This document shows positions 8,694-18,430 of a stretch of 64,000 bases of DNA, piece by piece. Under the pieces are notes generated by a model that had not been told where the DNA came from, searched no databases, and saw only the letters and a program-made list of their open reading frames with translations. A program made the position numbers and the translations under genes. Source of the stretch: Phytopseudomonas dryadis (GTDB taxonomy: Bacteria > Pseudomonadota > Gammaproteobacteria > Pseudomonadales > Pseudomonadaceae); contig NZ_QJUM01000013.1 in NCBI RefSeq assembly GCF_004327355.1, positions 96,738-160,737 on the forward strand, given 5' to 3'. The stretch's first letter is position 1, and each line of letters starts with the position of its first letter.

Positions 8694-8918
8694 GTGGATC
8701 GCTATCACATCGTGCCTGTCGAGGTCGGCTGGGCGTTCCAGCGCGATGGCGCGGAGCAGGCCGCCAAGGTCACCGAAACCCGGGAAGAACTGCTGCGCCT
8801 GATGCCGGTGTATATGGCCGGCAAGGACGGCACCCTGATTCTGCACCGGGCCGATGGCTCGGTGGAGCGCGAGCTCAGCTATCCGTCCGAGATCGACCCC
8901 TTCGCCACGCCCGAGTGA
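8694..8918 (+). CDS. DUF2188 domain protein
   Basis: A 74-residue protein, MDRYHIVPVEVGWAFQRDGAEQAAKVTETREE..., with the DUF2188 pattern in which a short beta-strand segment reads W.(V/F)...GA..A....T..EA and ends in a GxLxxHRxDGxxxxExxYP motif. GTG 8694 is the start, 4 bp after the upstream stop; the longer frame back to 8526 lies inside the DUF2892 gene and is a shadow. Function unknown; such proteins are often next to stress-response genes. Confidence 0.75.
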   Translation: MDRYHIVPVEVGWAFQRDGAEQAAKVTETREELLRLMPVYMAGKDGTLILHRADGSVERELSYPSEIDPFATPE

Positions 8919-8989
8919 AACCCGCTGCACAGGCCCACTGCTGATCAGATAGGGTTTTGCCGGAGCAAGAGCGGCAAACCGCCGCCGGT

Positions 8990-9080
8990 GCAGGGGCGTC
9001 GACCTCGGTGCGATGCGAGGGTGGCCATGCTGCAAAAATCGCGATATGGCCACGCTTCGCCGCGAGGTCGCGGCTCCTGC
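8990..9080. repeat. REP-like long inverted repeat
   Basis: Arms 8990-9007 (GCAGGGGCGTCGACCTCG) and 9063-9080 pair at 15 of 18 positions. An inner perfect 8-bp stem GTGGCCAT/ATGGCCAC (9021-9028 with 9046-9053) lies inside. The GGAGC...CGACC core and the GTGGCCAT module also occur around 30043-30135, so this is a member of a dispersed intergenic family. Confidence 0.65.
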
Positions 9081-9169
9081 AGGGCCAGGGCAAACCTGCA
9101 TAGGCCGGCCTTGGCGTCTGCTCACAGGCGCCAAGGCCGTTCTGCTGCATCACCGAACAGGAGAAAGGC

Positions 9170-9496
9170 ATGCTCACCCGATACAGCGCAAGCGCGCCCA
9201 GCCTGGCCGAGGTCGAAGCCCGGCCGGGCCTGACCCTGGTCGAATTCGGCACTGACAGCTGCGGACACTGCCAGGCTGTGCAGCCGCTGCTGGCCAAGGT
9301 CTTCGCCGACTACCCGGAGGTTGGCCACCTGAAGCTCGAGGACGGCAGCGGCCGGCCCCTGGGGCGGTCCTTTCAGGTCAAGCTGTGGCCCACGCTGATC
9401 TTCCTGCGTAACGGCCAGGAGGTCACCCGCCTGGTGCGTCCCACGGGCCTGAGCCCCATCGAGGAAGCCTTCGAGCAACTGACCGGCGAGGGCTGA
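9170..9496 (+). CDS. Thioredoxin-family protein with CGHC active site
   Basis: A 108-residue single-domain thioredoxin fold. The active site is CGHC (Cys31-Cys34) in LVEFGTDSCGHCQAVQPLL, replacing the WCGPC of classical thioredoxin; a cis-Pro is present in KLWPTLIFLRNG. There is no signal peptide, so it acts in the cytosol as a disulfide reductase or oxidoreductase. CGHC is more usual in PDI-like proteins and gives a higher redox potential in known enzymes. It stands alone, after the REP-like repeat. Confidence 0.85.
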   Translation: MLTRYSASAPSLAEVEARPGLTLVEFGTDSCGHCQAVQPLLAKVFADYPEVGHLKLEDGSGRPLGRSFQVKLWPTLIFLRNGQEVTRLVRPTGLSPIEEAFEQLTGEG

Positions 9497-9572
9497 ACGG
9501 CTCATCGTTTACTCTGAATTTTCCCGGCGTCGATTCACTCCACTGCAGTGAACCAACCAATCGGAGAAGACC

Positions 9573-10016
9573 ATGAGCAAGCCCAGGCAACCCGTGACGC
9601 CCGCGGAGATCGACGATACCGAAGACCGCATGGGCTCCATCGAGCCACTGGATTTCAGTGAGCGTGGCGATGAGCGCCAGGGGCGTATCGGTGACCGCCG
9701 TCCGCTGGACGAAGTCCGCGAGCAGTATCCGGACGAGCGGGTGCGCGAGGCCGGCATGAGCGGTGGCGAAACCCTGAGCAGCGGCCGCCACGAGGACGGT
9801 GTCGATCTCGATGACCTGAGCCCTGAGACCCTGATCGATGAAAGCGGCGCGCGCTCGCCCTTCGAACGGGGCGGGGACGGGCCCGCCGATCAGGATCTGA
9901 GCATCGTCGAGGGCGACGATATCGGCGCCGGGCAAGGGCTCGACGAAGCCGAGCTGGCCAGGAAGCGGCCTCTCGATGGCCAGCCATGGGATGGCGAGGC
10001 CGACGACCAGGACTGA
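9573..10016 (+). CDS. Acidic low-complexity conserved Pseudomonas protein
   Basis: 147 residues, very rich in Asp, Glu, Gly and Arg, with no hydrophobic core and probably intrinsically disordered. Readable blocks are TPAEIDDTEDRMGSIEPLDF, DERVREAGMSGGE, DLSPETLIDESGARSP and PADQDLSIVEGDDIGAGQGL. As I recall, close relatives in Pseudomonas are annotated as serine kinase/phosphatase or PTS HPr-related proteins, but nothing in the sequence supports either activity. A good ribosome site (GGAG 9 bases upstream of ATG 9573) and strong codon bias support it as a real gene. Confidence 0.7.
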   Translation: MSKPRQPVTPAEIDDTEDRMGSIEPLDFSERGDERQGRIGDRRPLDEVREQYPDERVREAGMSGGETLSSGRHEDGVDLDDLSPETLIDESGARSPFERGGDGPADQDLSIVEGDDIGAGQGLDEAELARKRPLDGQPWDGEADDQD

Positions 10017-10107
10017 CGTCCGTGCGGGCCGGGAGCCCGTTCTCTCTCGGCCTGATGCTTTCCAATGCCCGTTCATGGCTCGTCGTTTGACAGGTTGCAC
10101 ATGCAGG

Positions 10108-10129
10108 TTTACCTTTACGTAAAGGTAAA
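10108..10129. promoter_or_regulatory. 22-bp perfect palindrome, probable LiuR operator/promoter
   Basis: The half-site TTTACCTTTAC is followed directly by its exact reverse complement. It lies 16 bp before liuR and 15 bp after a consensus -35 box TTGACA (10087-10092), so it covers the spacer and -10 region, the usual operator position of MerR-family regulators. LiuR autoregulation and control of the liu operon are established for Pseudomonas and Shewanella relatives; this site being the operator is inference. Confidence 0.8.
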
Positions 10130-10144
10130 GAAAGGGAGCGGCGA

Positions 10145-10531
10145 ATGCCCAGCACATACAGCATCTCGGATCTGGCCCGCTCGCTCGACGTGACGCCGCG
10201 CACCATTCGCTTCTATGAGGAGCAGGGCATGCTGGCGCCACAGCGGCGCGGCCAGGAGCGCATCTATTCGCCGCGGGATCTGGTGACGCTCAAGCTGATC
10301 CTGCGCGGCAAGCGCATCGGCTTTTCCCTGGCCGAGTGCAAGGAGCTCATCGACCTGTACGATCCGGCAGGCGGCAATCGCAAGCAGCTCGAGCACTTTC
10401 TGCAAAAGATCGCTGCACGCCGGGAGCAGCTCGAACAGCAGATGCTCGATATCCGGCAGATGCAGCTCGAACTCGATACCGCCGAAGAACGTTGCCTGAC
10501 CGCCATGAAAGCGATCGCCGTGGCTTCCTGA
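10145..10531 (+). CDS. liuR: MerR-family regulator of leucine catabolism
   Basis: A 128-residue MerR protein with the N-terminal winged HTH ([26 protein letters not shown], from residue 5) and a coiled-coil dimerisation helix from about residue 75 to the end. There are no metal-binding cysteines in the C-terminal loop, which fits sensing of an acyl-CoA or other organic ligand instead of a metal. Position directly before liuA with the same orientation identifies it as LiuR (GnyR), the regulator of the isovaleryl-CoA pathway. A perfect palindrome overlaps its own promoter. Confidence 0.9.
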   Translation: MPSTYSISDLARSLDVTPRTIRFYEEQGMLAPQRRGQERIYSPRDLVTLKLILRGKRIGFSLAECKELIDLYDPAGGNRKQLEHFLQKIAARREQLEQQMLDIRQMQLELDTAEERCLTAMKAIAVAS

Positions 10532-10580
10532 AACCGTCATTACCCGCCATCCAACAACTATAAGAATGGGGAGTCGTTAC

Positions 10581-11765
10581 ATGAGCATCAGCCTGCCTGG
10601 CCTGAATTTCTTCCTCGGCGAGGACATCGACCTGCTGCGCGACGCGGTCGCCGCTTTCGCCGCCAGGGAGATCGCCCCGCGTGCCGCCGAGGCCGATCGC
10701 CACGACCAGTTCCCCATGGATCTGTGGCGCAAGTTCGGCGACATGGGCCTGCTCGGCCTGACCGTCGGCGAGGAGTACGGCGGCGCTGGCATGGGCTATT
10801 TGGCGCACATGGTCGCCATGGAGGAAATCTCCCGTGCCGCCGGCGGCATCGGCCTGTCCTATGCGGCCCACTCCAACCTCTGCGTGAACCAGATCAACCG
10901 CAACGGCAGCGAGGCGCAGAAACGCCGTTTCCTGCCGCGGCTGATCAGTGGCGAACATATCGGCGCACTGGCCATGAGCGAGCCCAATGCCGGTTCCGAT
11001 GTGCTGTCCATGAAGCTGCGCGCGGACAGGCAGGGCGACCGCTACCTGCTCAACGGCAGCAAGATGTGGATCACCAACGGCCCCGATTGCGATGTGCTGG
11101 TGGTCTACACCAAGACCGACCTGGCGGCCGGCGCCAAGGGCATGACCGCCTTCATCGTGGAAAAGGGCGCGCAAGGCTTCAGCGTGGCGCAGAAGCTCGA
11201 CAAGCTGGGCATGCGCGGCTCGCACACCGGCGAGCTGGTGTTCCAGGACGTGGAAATCGCCGAAGAGAACGTACTCGGCGGCGTCGGCGAGGGCGTCAAG
11301 GTGCTGATGAGCGGCCTGGACTACGAACGCGCGGTGCTGTCCGGCGGCCCGCTCGGGCTGATGCAGGCGGCGATGGACGTGGTGGTGCCCTATATCCACG
11401 CGCGCAGGCAGTTCGGCCAGAGCATCGGCGAGTTCCAGCTGATCCAGGGCAAGCTCGCCGACATGTACACCACCCAGCAGGCCTGCCGCGCCTACCTGTA
11501 TGCCGTGGGCCGGCAGCTCGACGCCTTGGGCAGCGGCCATGTGCGCCAGGTTCGCAAGGACTGCGCCGGGGTCATCCTCTATGCCGCGGAGAAGGCCACC
11601 TGGCTGGCGGGCGAGGCGATCCAGATCCTCGGCGGCAACGGCTATATCAATGAATTCCCGGTCGGGCGCCTGTGGCGCGACGCCAAACTCTACGAGATCG
11701 GCGCCGGCACCAGCGAGATCCGCCGCATGCTGATCGGCCGCGAGCTGTTCGACGAAACCAAATAA
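10581..11765 (+). CDS. liuA: Isovaleryl-CoA dehydrogenase
   Basis: FAD-dependent oxidation of isovaleryl-CoA to 3-methylcrotonyl-CoA, the third step of leucine degradation. The 394-residue protein has the acyl-CoA dehydrogenase signatures [13 protein letters not shown] (129-141) and a C-terminal [32 protein letters not shown] block. The catalytic glutamate of the isovaleryl-specific branch is present at Glu249 in [12 protein letters not shown], not at the usual C-terminal position. ATG 10581 is preceded by GGGGAG seven bases away; the ATG at 10566 overlaps that ribosome site. It begins the structural part of the operon, 49 bp after liuR. Confidence 0.96.
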   Translation: MSISLPGLNFFLGEDIDLLRDAVAAFAAREIAPRAAEADRHDQFPMDLWRKFGDMGLLGLTVGEEYGGAGMGYLAHMVAMEEISRAAGGIGLSYAAHSNLCVNQINRNGSEAQKRRFLPRLISGEHIGALAMSEPNAGSDVLSMKLRADRQGDRYLLNGSKMWITNGPDCDVLVVYTKTDLAAGAKGMTAFIVEKGAQGFSVAQKLDKLGMRGSHTGELVFQDVEIAEENVLGGVGEGVKVLMSGLDYERAVLSGGPLGLMQAAMDVVVPYIHARRQFGQSIGEFQLIQGKLADMYTTQQACRAYLYAVGRQLDALGSGHVRQVRKDCAGVILYAAEKATWLAGEAIQILGGNGYINEFPVGRLWRDAKLYEIGAGTSEIRRMLIGRELFDETK

Positions 11766-11850
11766 AGTCGCTGGAGGCTTGAGGCTGAAGGCTGGACGGA
11801 AAGCGGCCACAGTCCTCGTCTAGCCTCCGGCATATGGCGCTTTTTTCGAG
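11766..11850. repeat. Possible intergenic repeat between liuA and liuB
   Basis: The gap holds the phrase GGAGGCTTGAGGCTGAAGG and GCTGGACGGAAAG, the latter nearly matching GCTGGACGAAAG in the element at 21552-21683. A weaker inverted counterpart is TAGCCTCC. It looks like a degenerate member of the dispersed GAGGCTGG/AAGCTTG family inserted between operon genes. Confidence 0.45.
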
Positions 11851-11856
11851 GCTTCT

Positions 11857-13464
<1,608 letters not shown>

Positions 13465-13469
13465 AGCCG

Positions 13470-13519
13470 CAAGCTACAAGCCGCAAGCTGTTCTGCGTTT
13501 TCTTGCCGCTTGTAGCTTG
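13470..13519. repeat. CAAGCTACAAG hairpin element between liuB and liuC
   Basis: Arms 13470-13487 (CAAGCTACAAGCCGCAAG) and 13502-13519 pair at 17 of 18 positions around a 14-base loop. Further degenerate AAGCTTGCAGCT sequence follows to about 13532. The same motif family appears at 39489-39574. It lies inside the transcribed liu operon, five bases after the liuB stop. Confidence 0.75.
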
Positions 13520-13544
13520 AAGCTTGCAGCTCAAGGGGATTTCT

Positions 13545-14333
13545 ATGACCGACTTTGCCACCATCGAACTGCATAGCGACCCGCGCGGTATCGCCACCCT
13601 GTGGCTGAACCGTGCGGACAAGCACAACGCCTTCGACGCCGCGATGATCGCCGAACTGATCCAGGCGTTACGCCAGGTCGCGGACGACGACAGCCTGCGT
13701 TTTCTGCTCCTGCGTGGCCGCGGCAGGCACTTCAGCGCCGGGGCCGACCTGGCCTGGATGCAGGCTTCGGCCGGGCTCGATTATGCCGCCAACCTCAAGG
13801 ACGCCCACCAGCTCGGCGAGTTGATGAGCCTGCTCTACCACTTGCCGTGCCCGACCCTGGCCGTGGTGCAGGGGGCGGCGTTCGGCGGGGCCGTGGGGCT
13901 GGCGGCTTGCTGCGATATCGCCATCGGCGCCCGTGACGCCTCGTTCAGCCTCTCCGAAGTGCGCATCGGCCTGGCGCCGGCGGTGATCAGCCCCTATGTG
14001 GTGCAGGCCATCGGCGAGCGTGCCGCCCGGCGTTACGCGCTCAGCGCCGAGCGCTTCAGCGGCGAGCGCGCCCGCGAACTGGGCCTGCTCGCCGAATGCT
14101 ATCCCGCTGCCGAGCTGGAGGCGGCGCTCGAACAGTGGCTGGCCAACCTGCTGCAGAACGGCCCGCAGGCCATGCGCGCCAGCAAGGCCCTGCTGCTGGA
14201 CGTCGGCAGCGGCGTGCTCGGCGATGCGTTGCGCCAGCGTAGCGAAAGCGTCATCGCCGGCATCCGCGTCAGCGCGGAAGGGCAGGAAGGACTCAACGCC
14301 TTTCTGGAAAAACGCAAACCGGCGTGGCAGTGA
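13545..14333 (+). CDS. liuC: 3-methylglutaconyl-CoA hydratase (enoyl-CoA hydratase family)
   Basis: Hydrates 3-methylglutaconyl-CoA to HMG-CoA. The 262-residue crotonase-fold protein has the CoA-binding/oxyanion segments RGRGRHFSAGADLAWM and VVQGAAFGGAVGLAACCDIA and the SEVRIGLAPAVISPYV segment. ATG 13545 is used because AAGGGGA lies directly upstream; the in-frame ATG at 13524 falls inside the hairpin repeat. Operon position between liuB and liuD fixes the role. Confidence 0.94.
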   Translation: MTDFATIELHSDPRGIATLWLNRADKHNAFDAAMIAELIQALRQVADDDSLRFLLLRGRGRHFSAGADLAWMQASAGLDYAANLKDAHQLGELMSLLYHLPCPTLAVVQGAAFGGAVGLAACCDIAIGARDASFSLSEVRIGLAPAVISPYVVQAIGERAARRYALSAERFSGERARELGLLAECYPAAELEAALEQWLANLLQNGPQAMRASKALLLDVGSGVLGDALRQRSESVIAGIRVSAEGQEGLNAFLEKRKPAWQ

Positions 14334-14364
14334 TCCGCGGCGACGCACCTGAAGGCATGACCAT

Positions 14365-16269
14365 ATGAAAACGACAACCATCAGCACACTGCTGGTCGCC
14401 AACCGGGGCGAGATCGCCTGCCGGGTGATGCGCAGCGCCAAGTCCCTGGGCCTGACCACCGTGGCGGTGCACAGCGACATCGACCGCGACGCCCTGCACG
14501 TGCGCGAGGCCGACCTCGCCATCGGCCTGGGCGGCGCCCGGCCCGGCGACAGCTACCTGTTGATGGACAAGATCATCGAGGCCGCCCGGGCCACTGGCGC
14601 CGAGGCCATTCACCCGGGCTACGGCTTTCTCTCCGAGAACGCCAGCTTCGCCCGCAAGCTGGAACAGGCCGGGCTGATCTTCCTCGGTCCACCGGCCAGC
14701 GCCATCGAGGCCATGGGCAGCAAGTCCGCGGCCAAGGCGCTGATGGCCAAGGCCGGCGTACCCCTGGTGCCCGGCTACCACGGTGACGAACAGGACCTGC
14801 AGACTTTCCGCGAAGCCGCCGCGCAGATCGGTTATCCGGTGCTGCTCAAGGCCACGGCCGGGGGCGGCGGCAAGGGCATGAAGGTGGTCGAGCGCGACAG
14901 CGAGCTGGCCGAGGCCTTGTCGTCGGCGCAGCGCGAAGCGCAGTCGGCGTTCGGCGATGGGCGCATGCTGGTGGAAAAGTACCTGATCAAACCGCGCCAT
15001 GTGGAAATCCAGGTGTTCGCCGACCAGCATGGCCATTGCCTGTACCTCAATGAGCGTGATTGTTCGATCCAGCGCCGCCACCAGAAGGTGGTGGAGGAAG
15101 CCCCGGCGCCGGGCCTGTCGCCGGCGCTGCGCCAGGCCATGGGCGAGTCCGCCGTGCGCGCCGCCCAGGCCATCGGCTATGTCGGTGCCGGCACCGTGGA
15201 ATTCCTGCTCGACGCGCGCGGCGAGTTCTTCTTCATGGAGATGAATACCCGGCTGCAGGTCGAACACCCGGTAACCGAGGCGATCACCGGGCTCGACCTG
15301 GTGGCCTGGCAGATTCGCGTTGCCCGCGGCGAGCCGCTGCCACTGACGCAGCAGCAGGTGCCGCTGCATGGCCACGCCATCGAAGTGCGCCTGTACGCCG
15401 AGGACCCGCAAGCTGGTTTCCTGCCCGCCAGCGGTCACCTCGACCTATACCGCGAGCCGGCGGCCGGGCCGGGCCGGCGGGTCGACAGCGGCGTGCAGCA
15501 GGGCGACCAGGTGTCGCCGTTCTACGACCCGATGCTGGCCAAGCTGATCGCCTGGGGCGAGAACCGCGAAGAGGCTCGCCAGCGCCTGCTGAGCATGCTG
15601 GGCGAGACCGTGGTCGGCGGTTTCAAGACCAACCTGGCCTTCCTGCAGCGCATCCTCGCCCATCCGGCCTTCGCCGAGGCCGAACTGGATACCGGCTTCA
15701 TCGAGCGCCACCGGGCGCAGCTGTTGCCCGCGCCCGGGGCGTTGCCGCAGGCCTTCTGGCAGCAGGCCGCCGCCGCCTTTCTGGCGACCGATGCCGAGCG
15801 GCAGCGGGCGGACGATCCGCACTCGCCCTGGGCGGCGCGCAATGCCTGGCGCAGCGGCCTGCCGGCGCAGATCCCGATGACCCTGGTGTGCGGCGACGTT
15901 CGTCGTGAGGTGGTGTTCGACGGCATGGCGGCCAACGAAGCGCGCGTATGGCGCCAGGGCACTACCCTGTACCTGCGCTGGAAGGACGAATGGCAGGCCG
16001 TGCGCCGTTTCGATCCCATCGCCGCCGCCGAGGCCGGCAATGCCCAGCAGGGCGGTCTCAGCGCGCCCATGAACGGCAGTATCGTGCGCGTGCTGGTCGA
16101 GGTCGGCCAGCGGGTCGAGGCCGGCACCGCGCTGGTCGTGCTGGAGGCGATGAAGATGGAGCACAGTATCCGCGCGCCGGGGGCCGGCACGGTCAAGGCG
16201 CTCCACTGCAGTGAGGGAGAGCTGATCGGCGAAGGCGCGGTGCTGGTGGAGCTGGAGGTGCAGCCATGA
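14365..16269 (+). CDS. liuD: Methylcrotonyl-CoA carboxylase, biotin-carrying (alpha) subunit
   Basis: ATP-dependent biotin carboxylase plus biotin carrier for the LiuB transferase. The 634-residue chain begins with LLVANRGEIACRVMR, has the ATP-grasp loop KATAGGGGKGMKVV, the MNTRLQVEHPVTE carboxylase signature, and ends with a biotinyl domain whose biotinylation lysine lies in VLEAMKMEHSI about 30 residues from the end. Length is typical for MCC alpha. Its stop overlaps the start of liuE by 4 bp. Confidence 0.97.
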   Translation: MKTTTISTLLVANRGEIACRVMRSAKSLGLTTVAVHSDIDRDALHVREADLAIGLGGARPGDSYLLMDKIIEAARATGAEAIHPGYGFLSENASFARKLEQAGLIFLGPPASAIEAMGSKSAAKALMAKAGVPLVPGYHGDEQDLQTFREAAAQIGYPVLLKATAGGGGKGMKVVERDSELAEALSSAQREAQSAFGDGRMLVEKYLIKPRHVEIQVFADQHGHCLYLNERDCSIQRRHQKVVEEAPAPGLSPALRQAMGESAVRAAQAIGYVGAGTVEFLLDARGEFFFMEMNTRLQVEHPVTEAITGLDLVAWQIRVARGEPLPLTQQQVPLHGHAIEVRLYAEDPQAGFLPASGHLDLYREPAAGPGRRVDSGVQQGDQVSPFYDPMLAKLIAWGENREEARQRLLSMLGETVVGGFKTNLAFLQRILAHPAFAEAELDTGFIERHRAQLLPAPGALPQAFWQQAAAAFLATDAERQRADDPHSPWAARNAWRSGLPAQIPMTLVCGDVRREVVFDGMAANEARVWRQGTTLYLRWKDEWQAVRRFDPIAAAEAGNAQQGGLSAPMNGSIVRVLVEVGQRVEAGTALVVLEAMKMEHSIRAPGAGTVKALHCSEGELIGEGAVLVELEVQP

Positions 16270-17165
16270 GCCTGCCCGCCCGCGTGCGCCTGGTCGAGGT
16301 CGGCCCGCGCGATGGTCTGCAGAACGAGCGGCAACCGATCGGCATCGCCGACAAGGTGCGCCTGGTGGACGACCTGTCCGCCGCCGGCCTTGGCTATATC
16401 GAGGTCGGCAGCTTCGTCTCGCCCAAATGGGTGCCGCAGATGGCCGGCAGCGCCGAGGTGTTCGCCGCCATCAGGCAGCGGCCCGCCGTCACCTATGCCG
16501 CGCTGACCCCCAACCTGCAGGGGCTGGAGGCTGCGTTGCAGGCCGGGGTGAGGGAAGTCGCCGTATTCGCCGCGGCGTCGGAGTCCTTTTCCCGGCGCAA
16601 CATCAACTGTTCGATCAGCGAGAGCCTGGCCCGTTTCGTCCCGGTCATGGACGCGGCGCGGCGCCATGGCGTGCGTGTACGGGGGTATGTGTCCTGCGTA
16701 CTGGGCTGTCCCTACGACGGCCACATCGAGCCTGAACAGGTGGCCGCCGTCGCCCGCGAGCTGCATGGCATGGGCTGCCATGAGGTGTCGCTCGGCGACA
16801 CCATCGGCGTCGGCACGGCATCGGCTGCGCGGCGCCTGTTCGAGGTGGTCGGGCGCGAGGTGCCGCGCGAGCGGCTCGCCGGGCATTTTCACGACACCTA
16901 TGGCCAGGCCCTGAGCAATATCTACGCCAGCCTGCTGGAAGGCATCGCCGTGTTCGACAGCTCGGTCGCCGGCCTGGGAGGGTGCCCCTATGCCAAGGGC
17001 GCCACCGGCAACGTGGCCAGCGAGGATGTGCTCTACCTGCTGCAAGGCCTGGGCATCGAAACCGGCATCGACCTGAGGGCCCTGGTCGACGCCGGACAGC
17101 GCATCAGTACGGTGCTGGGCAAGGACAACGGTTCACGGGTGGCGCGAGCGCTGCTGGGCGGATGA
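16266..17165 (+). CDS. liuE: Hydroxymethylglutaryl-CoA lyase
   Basis: Cleaves HMG-CoA to acetyl-CoA and acetoacetate, the last step of leucine/isovalerate breakdown. The 299-residue TIM-barrel protein starts with VRLVEVGPRDGLQNE and has the metal-binding HFHDTYGQALSNIY and the catalytic-loop GLGGCPYAKGATGNVASED with its active-site cysteine. It starts in an ATGA overlap with liuD and completes the operon. No obvious intrinsic terminator follows; the gap instead contains a solo end of a MITE-like repeat. Confidence 0.96.
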   Translation: MSLPARVRLVEVGPRDGLQNERQPIGIADKVRLVDDLSAAGLGYIEVGSFVSPKWVPQMAGSAEVFAAIRQRPAVTYAALTPNLQGLEAALQAGVREVAVFAAASESFSRRNINCSISESLARFVPVMDAARRHGVRVRGYVSCVLGCPYDGHIEPEQVAAVARELHGMGCHEVSLGDTIGVGTASAARRLFEVVGREVPRERLAGHFHDTYGQALSNIYASLLEGIAVFDSSVAGLGGCPYAKGATGNVASEDVLYLLQGLGIETGIDLRALVDAGQRISTVLGKDNGSRVARALLGG

Positions 17166-17243
17166 GCAGAGCAGCCGCTGCCCGCCTTGGAGGCCGTCGC
17201 GAGGCCGCCCGATGAACTTCTCGCGAGCGGTAAACTCCTATCT

Positions 17244-17297
17244 TGGCGAGTTTTTTCGCAGCTACGCGGCTTGCGTTGATACGTCAACAGACCCTAA
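17244..17297. repeat. Solo right end of the MITE-like element
   Basis: These 54 bases match the right end of the element at 26997-27050 at 46 of 54 positions, in the same orientation and ending in the same CCTAA terminus. The other half of the element is not recognisable here, so this is either a decayed copy or an independent module. Confidence 0.75.
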
Positions 17298-17347
17298 GCT
17301 CGCGCCTTCACTCGATTGCCCTCGGGCGCAGCGAACAAGGAATCAGC

Positions 17348-18085
17348 ATGAAACAGCATCGTTTGGCGGCAGCGGTTGCCCTAGTGGGCCTGGTGCTCGC
17401 CGGTTGCGATTCGCAAACCAGCGACGTGAAACTGGAAAGCCCCGCACAAAAGGCTTCCTACGGTATTGGCTTGAACATGGGCAAGAGCCTGGCTCAGGAA
17501 GGCATGGATGACCTGGACTCCAAAGCGGTGGCCCAGGGCATCGAAGACGCCATCGGCAAGAAGGAACAGCGCCTGAAGGACGAAGAGCTGATCGAAGCCT
17601 TCGCCTTCCTGCAGAAGCGTGCCGAAGAGCGCATGACCGCCATGAACGAAGAGTCGGCCAAGGCCGGGCAGAAATTCCTCGAAGAGAACGGCAAGCGTGA
17701 CGGCGTCACCACCACCGCTTCCGGCCTGCAGTACGAAGTGATCAAGAAGGCCGACGGCCCTCAGCCCACGGCCGATGACGTGGTCACCGTCCATTACGAA
17801 GGCAAGCTGACCGACGGCACCGTGTTCGACAGCTCGGTGGAGCGTGGCAGCCCGATCGACCTGCCGGTTGGCGGCGTGATCCCGGGTTGGGTGGAAGGCC
17901 TGCAGCTGATGCACGTGGGTGAGAAGTACAAACTGTACATCCCCAGCGAGCTGGCCTATGGCGCGCAGAGCCCGAGCCCGGCGATTCCGGCCAACTCGGT
18001 GCTGGTGTTCGACCTGGAACTGCTGGCGATCAAGGACCAGGCTGCCCAGCAGCCGGCAGAGCCCGAAGCCGAGCCTGCCCAGTAA
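17348..18085 (+). CDS. FKBP-type peptidyl-prolyl cis-trans isomerase lipoprotein (FkpA/Mip-like)
   Basis: Periplasmic prolyl isomerase/chaperone. The 245-residue product starts with a lipoprotein signal ending LVGLVLAGC, so it is predicted to be lipid-anchored. Residues about 30-130 form the helical FKBP_N dimerisation domain (QKASYGIGLNMGKSL...), and the C-terminal FKBP domain has VVTVHYEGKLTDGTVFDSS, VIPGWVEGLQLM and YIPSELAYG. The acidic, proline-rich tail (EPEAEPAQ) is variable in relatives. ATG 17348 with AAGGA upstream is the start; upstream frame is repeat sequence. A strong terminator follows. Confidence 0.93.
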   Translation: MKQHRLAAAVALVGLVLAGCDSQTSDVKLESPAQKASYGIGLNMGKSLAQEGMDDLDSKAVAQGIEDAIGKKEQRLKDEELIEAFAFLQKRAEERMTAMNEESAKAGQKFLEENGKRDGVTTTASGLQYEVIKKADGPQPTADDVVTVHYEGKLTDGTVFDSSVERGSPIDLPVGGVIPGWVEGLQLMHVGEKYKLYIPSELAYGAQSPSPAIPANSVLVFDLELLAIKDQAAQQPAEPEAEPAQ

Positions 18086-18100
18086 GCCATGGCTTGCAGG

Positions 18101-18135
18101 ACGACGCCCCGTTTTCGGGGCGTCGTCGTTTTCGG
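18101..18135 (+). terminator. Intrinsic terminator after the FKBP gene
   Basis: The stem ACGACGCCCCG pairs perfectly with CGGGGCGTCGT around a TTTT loop (18101-18126), followed by a short CGTTTTCGGGG tail. It sits 15 bp after the FKBP stop. Confidence 0.85.
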
Positions 18136-18186
18136 GGCGGGCTGCCTAGTCCGAAAATGCTCTGCAATGCAAGCGCCATGTTACGG

Positions 18187-18387
18187 TTATGCACATTGCG
18201 ACAAGCTGTTTCGGTTACCGCCTCAGGGTTTCCAGAGAAATCTTTTGATTTTTTTAACTAATTGATTTAACAGGGATTTATTGGCTGGATAAAAAATGTC
18301 CGATCTGTGGCAAGACCGCATGAACAGGGCGTTTGGTAAGCTCATCCAGTAGCTGTTCACAAGGTTATCCACAGCTTTGGTGGATAA
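18187..18387. promoter_or_regulatory. DnaA-box cluster with AT-rich tract
   Basis: Two perfect TTATNCACA boxes (18187-18195 TTATGCACA; 18365-18373 TTATCCACA) and an inverted 8/9 match at 18379-18387 flank an AT-rich stretch, about 18238-18300, containing CTTTTGATTTTTTTAACTAA and TGGATAAAAAATG. This fills the 345-bp gap 18086-18430 apart from the terminator. DnaA binding is inferred from consensus only; no dnaA, dnaN or rpmH gene is near. Confidence 0.5.
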
Positions 18388-18430
18388 CCGCAGACAGCCC
18401 AGCAAGCATGCGGGCTGACGAGGAGTGACC

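Noticed and set aside
13470..13519. CRISPR-like repeats
   Set aside because: The repeated words are inverted arms of a hairpin, not regularly spaced direct repeats with unique spacers.
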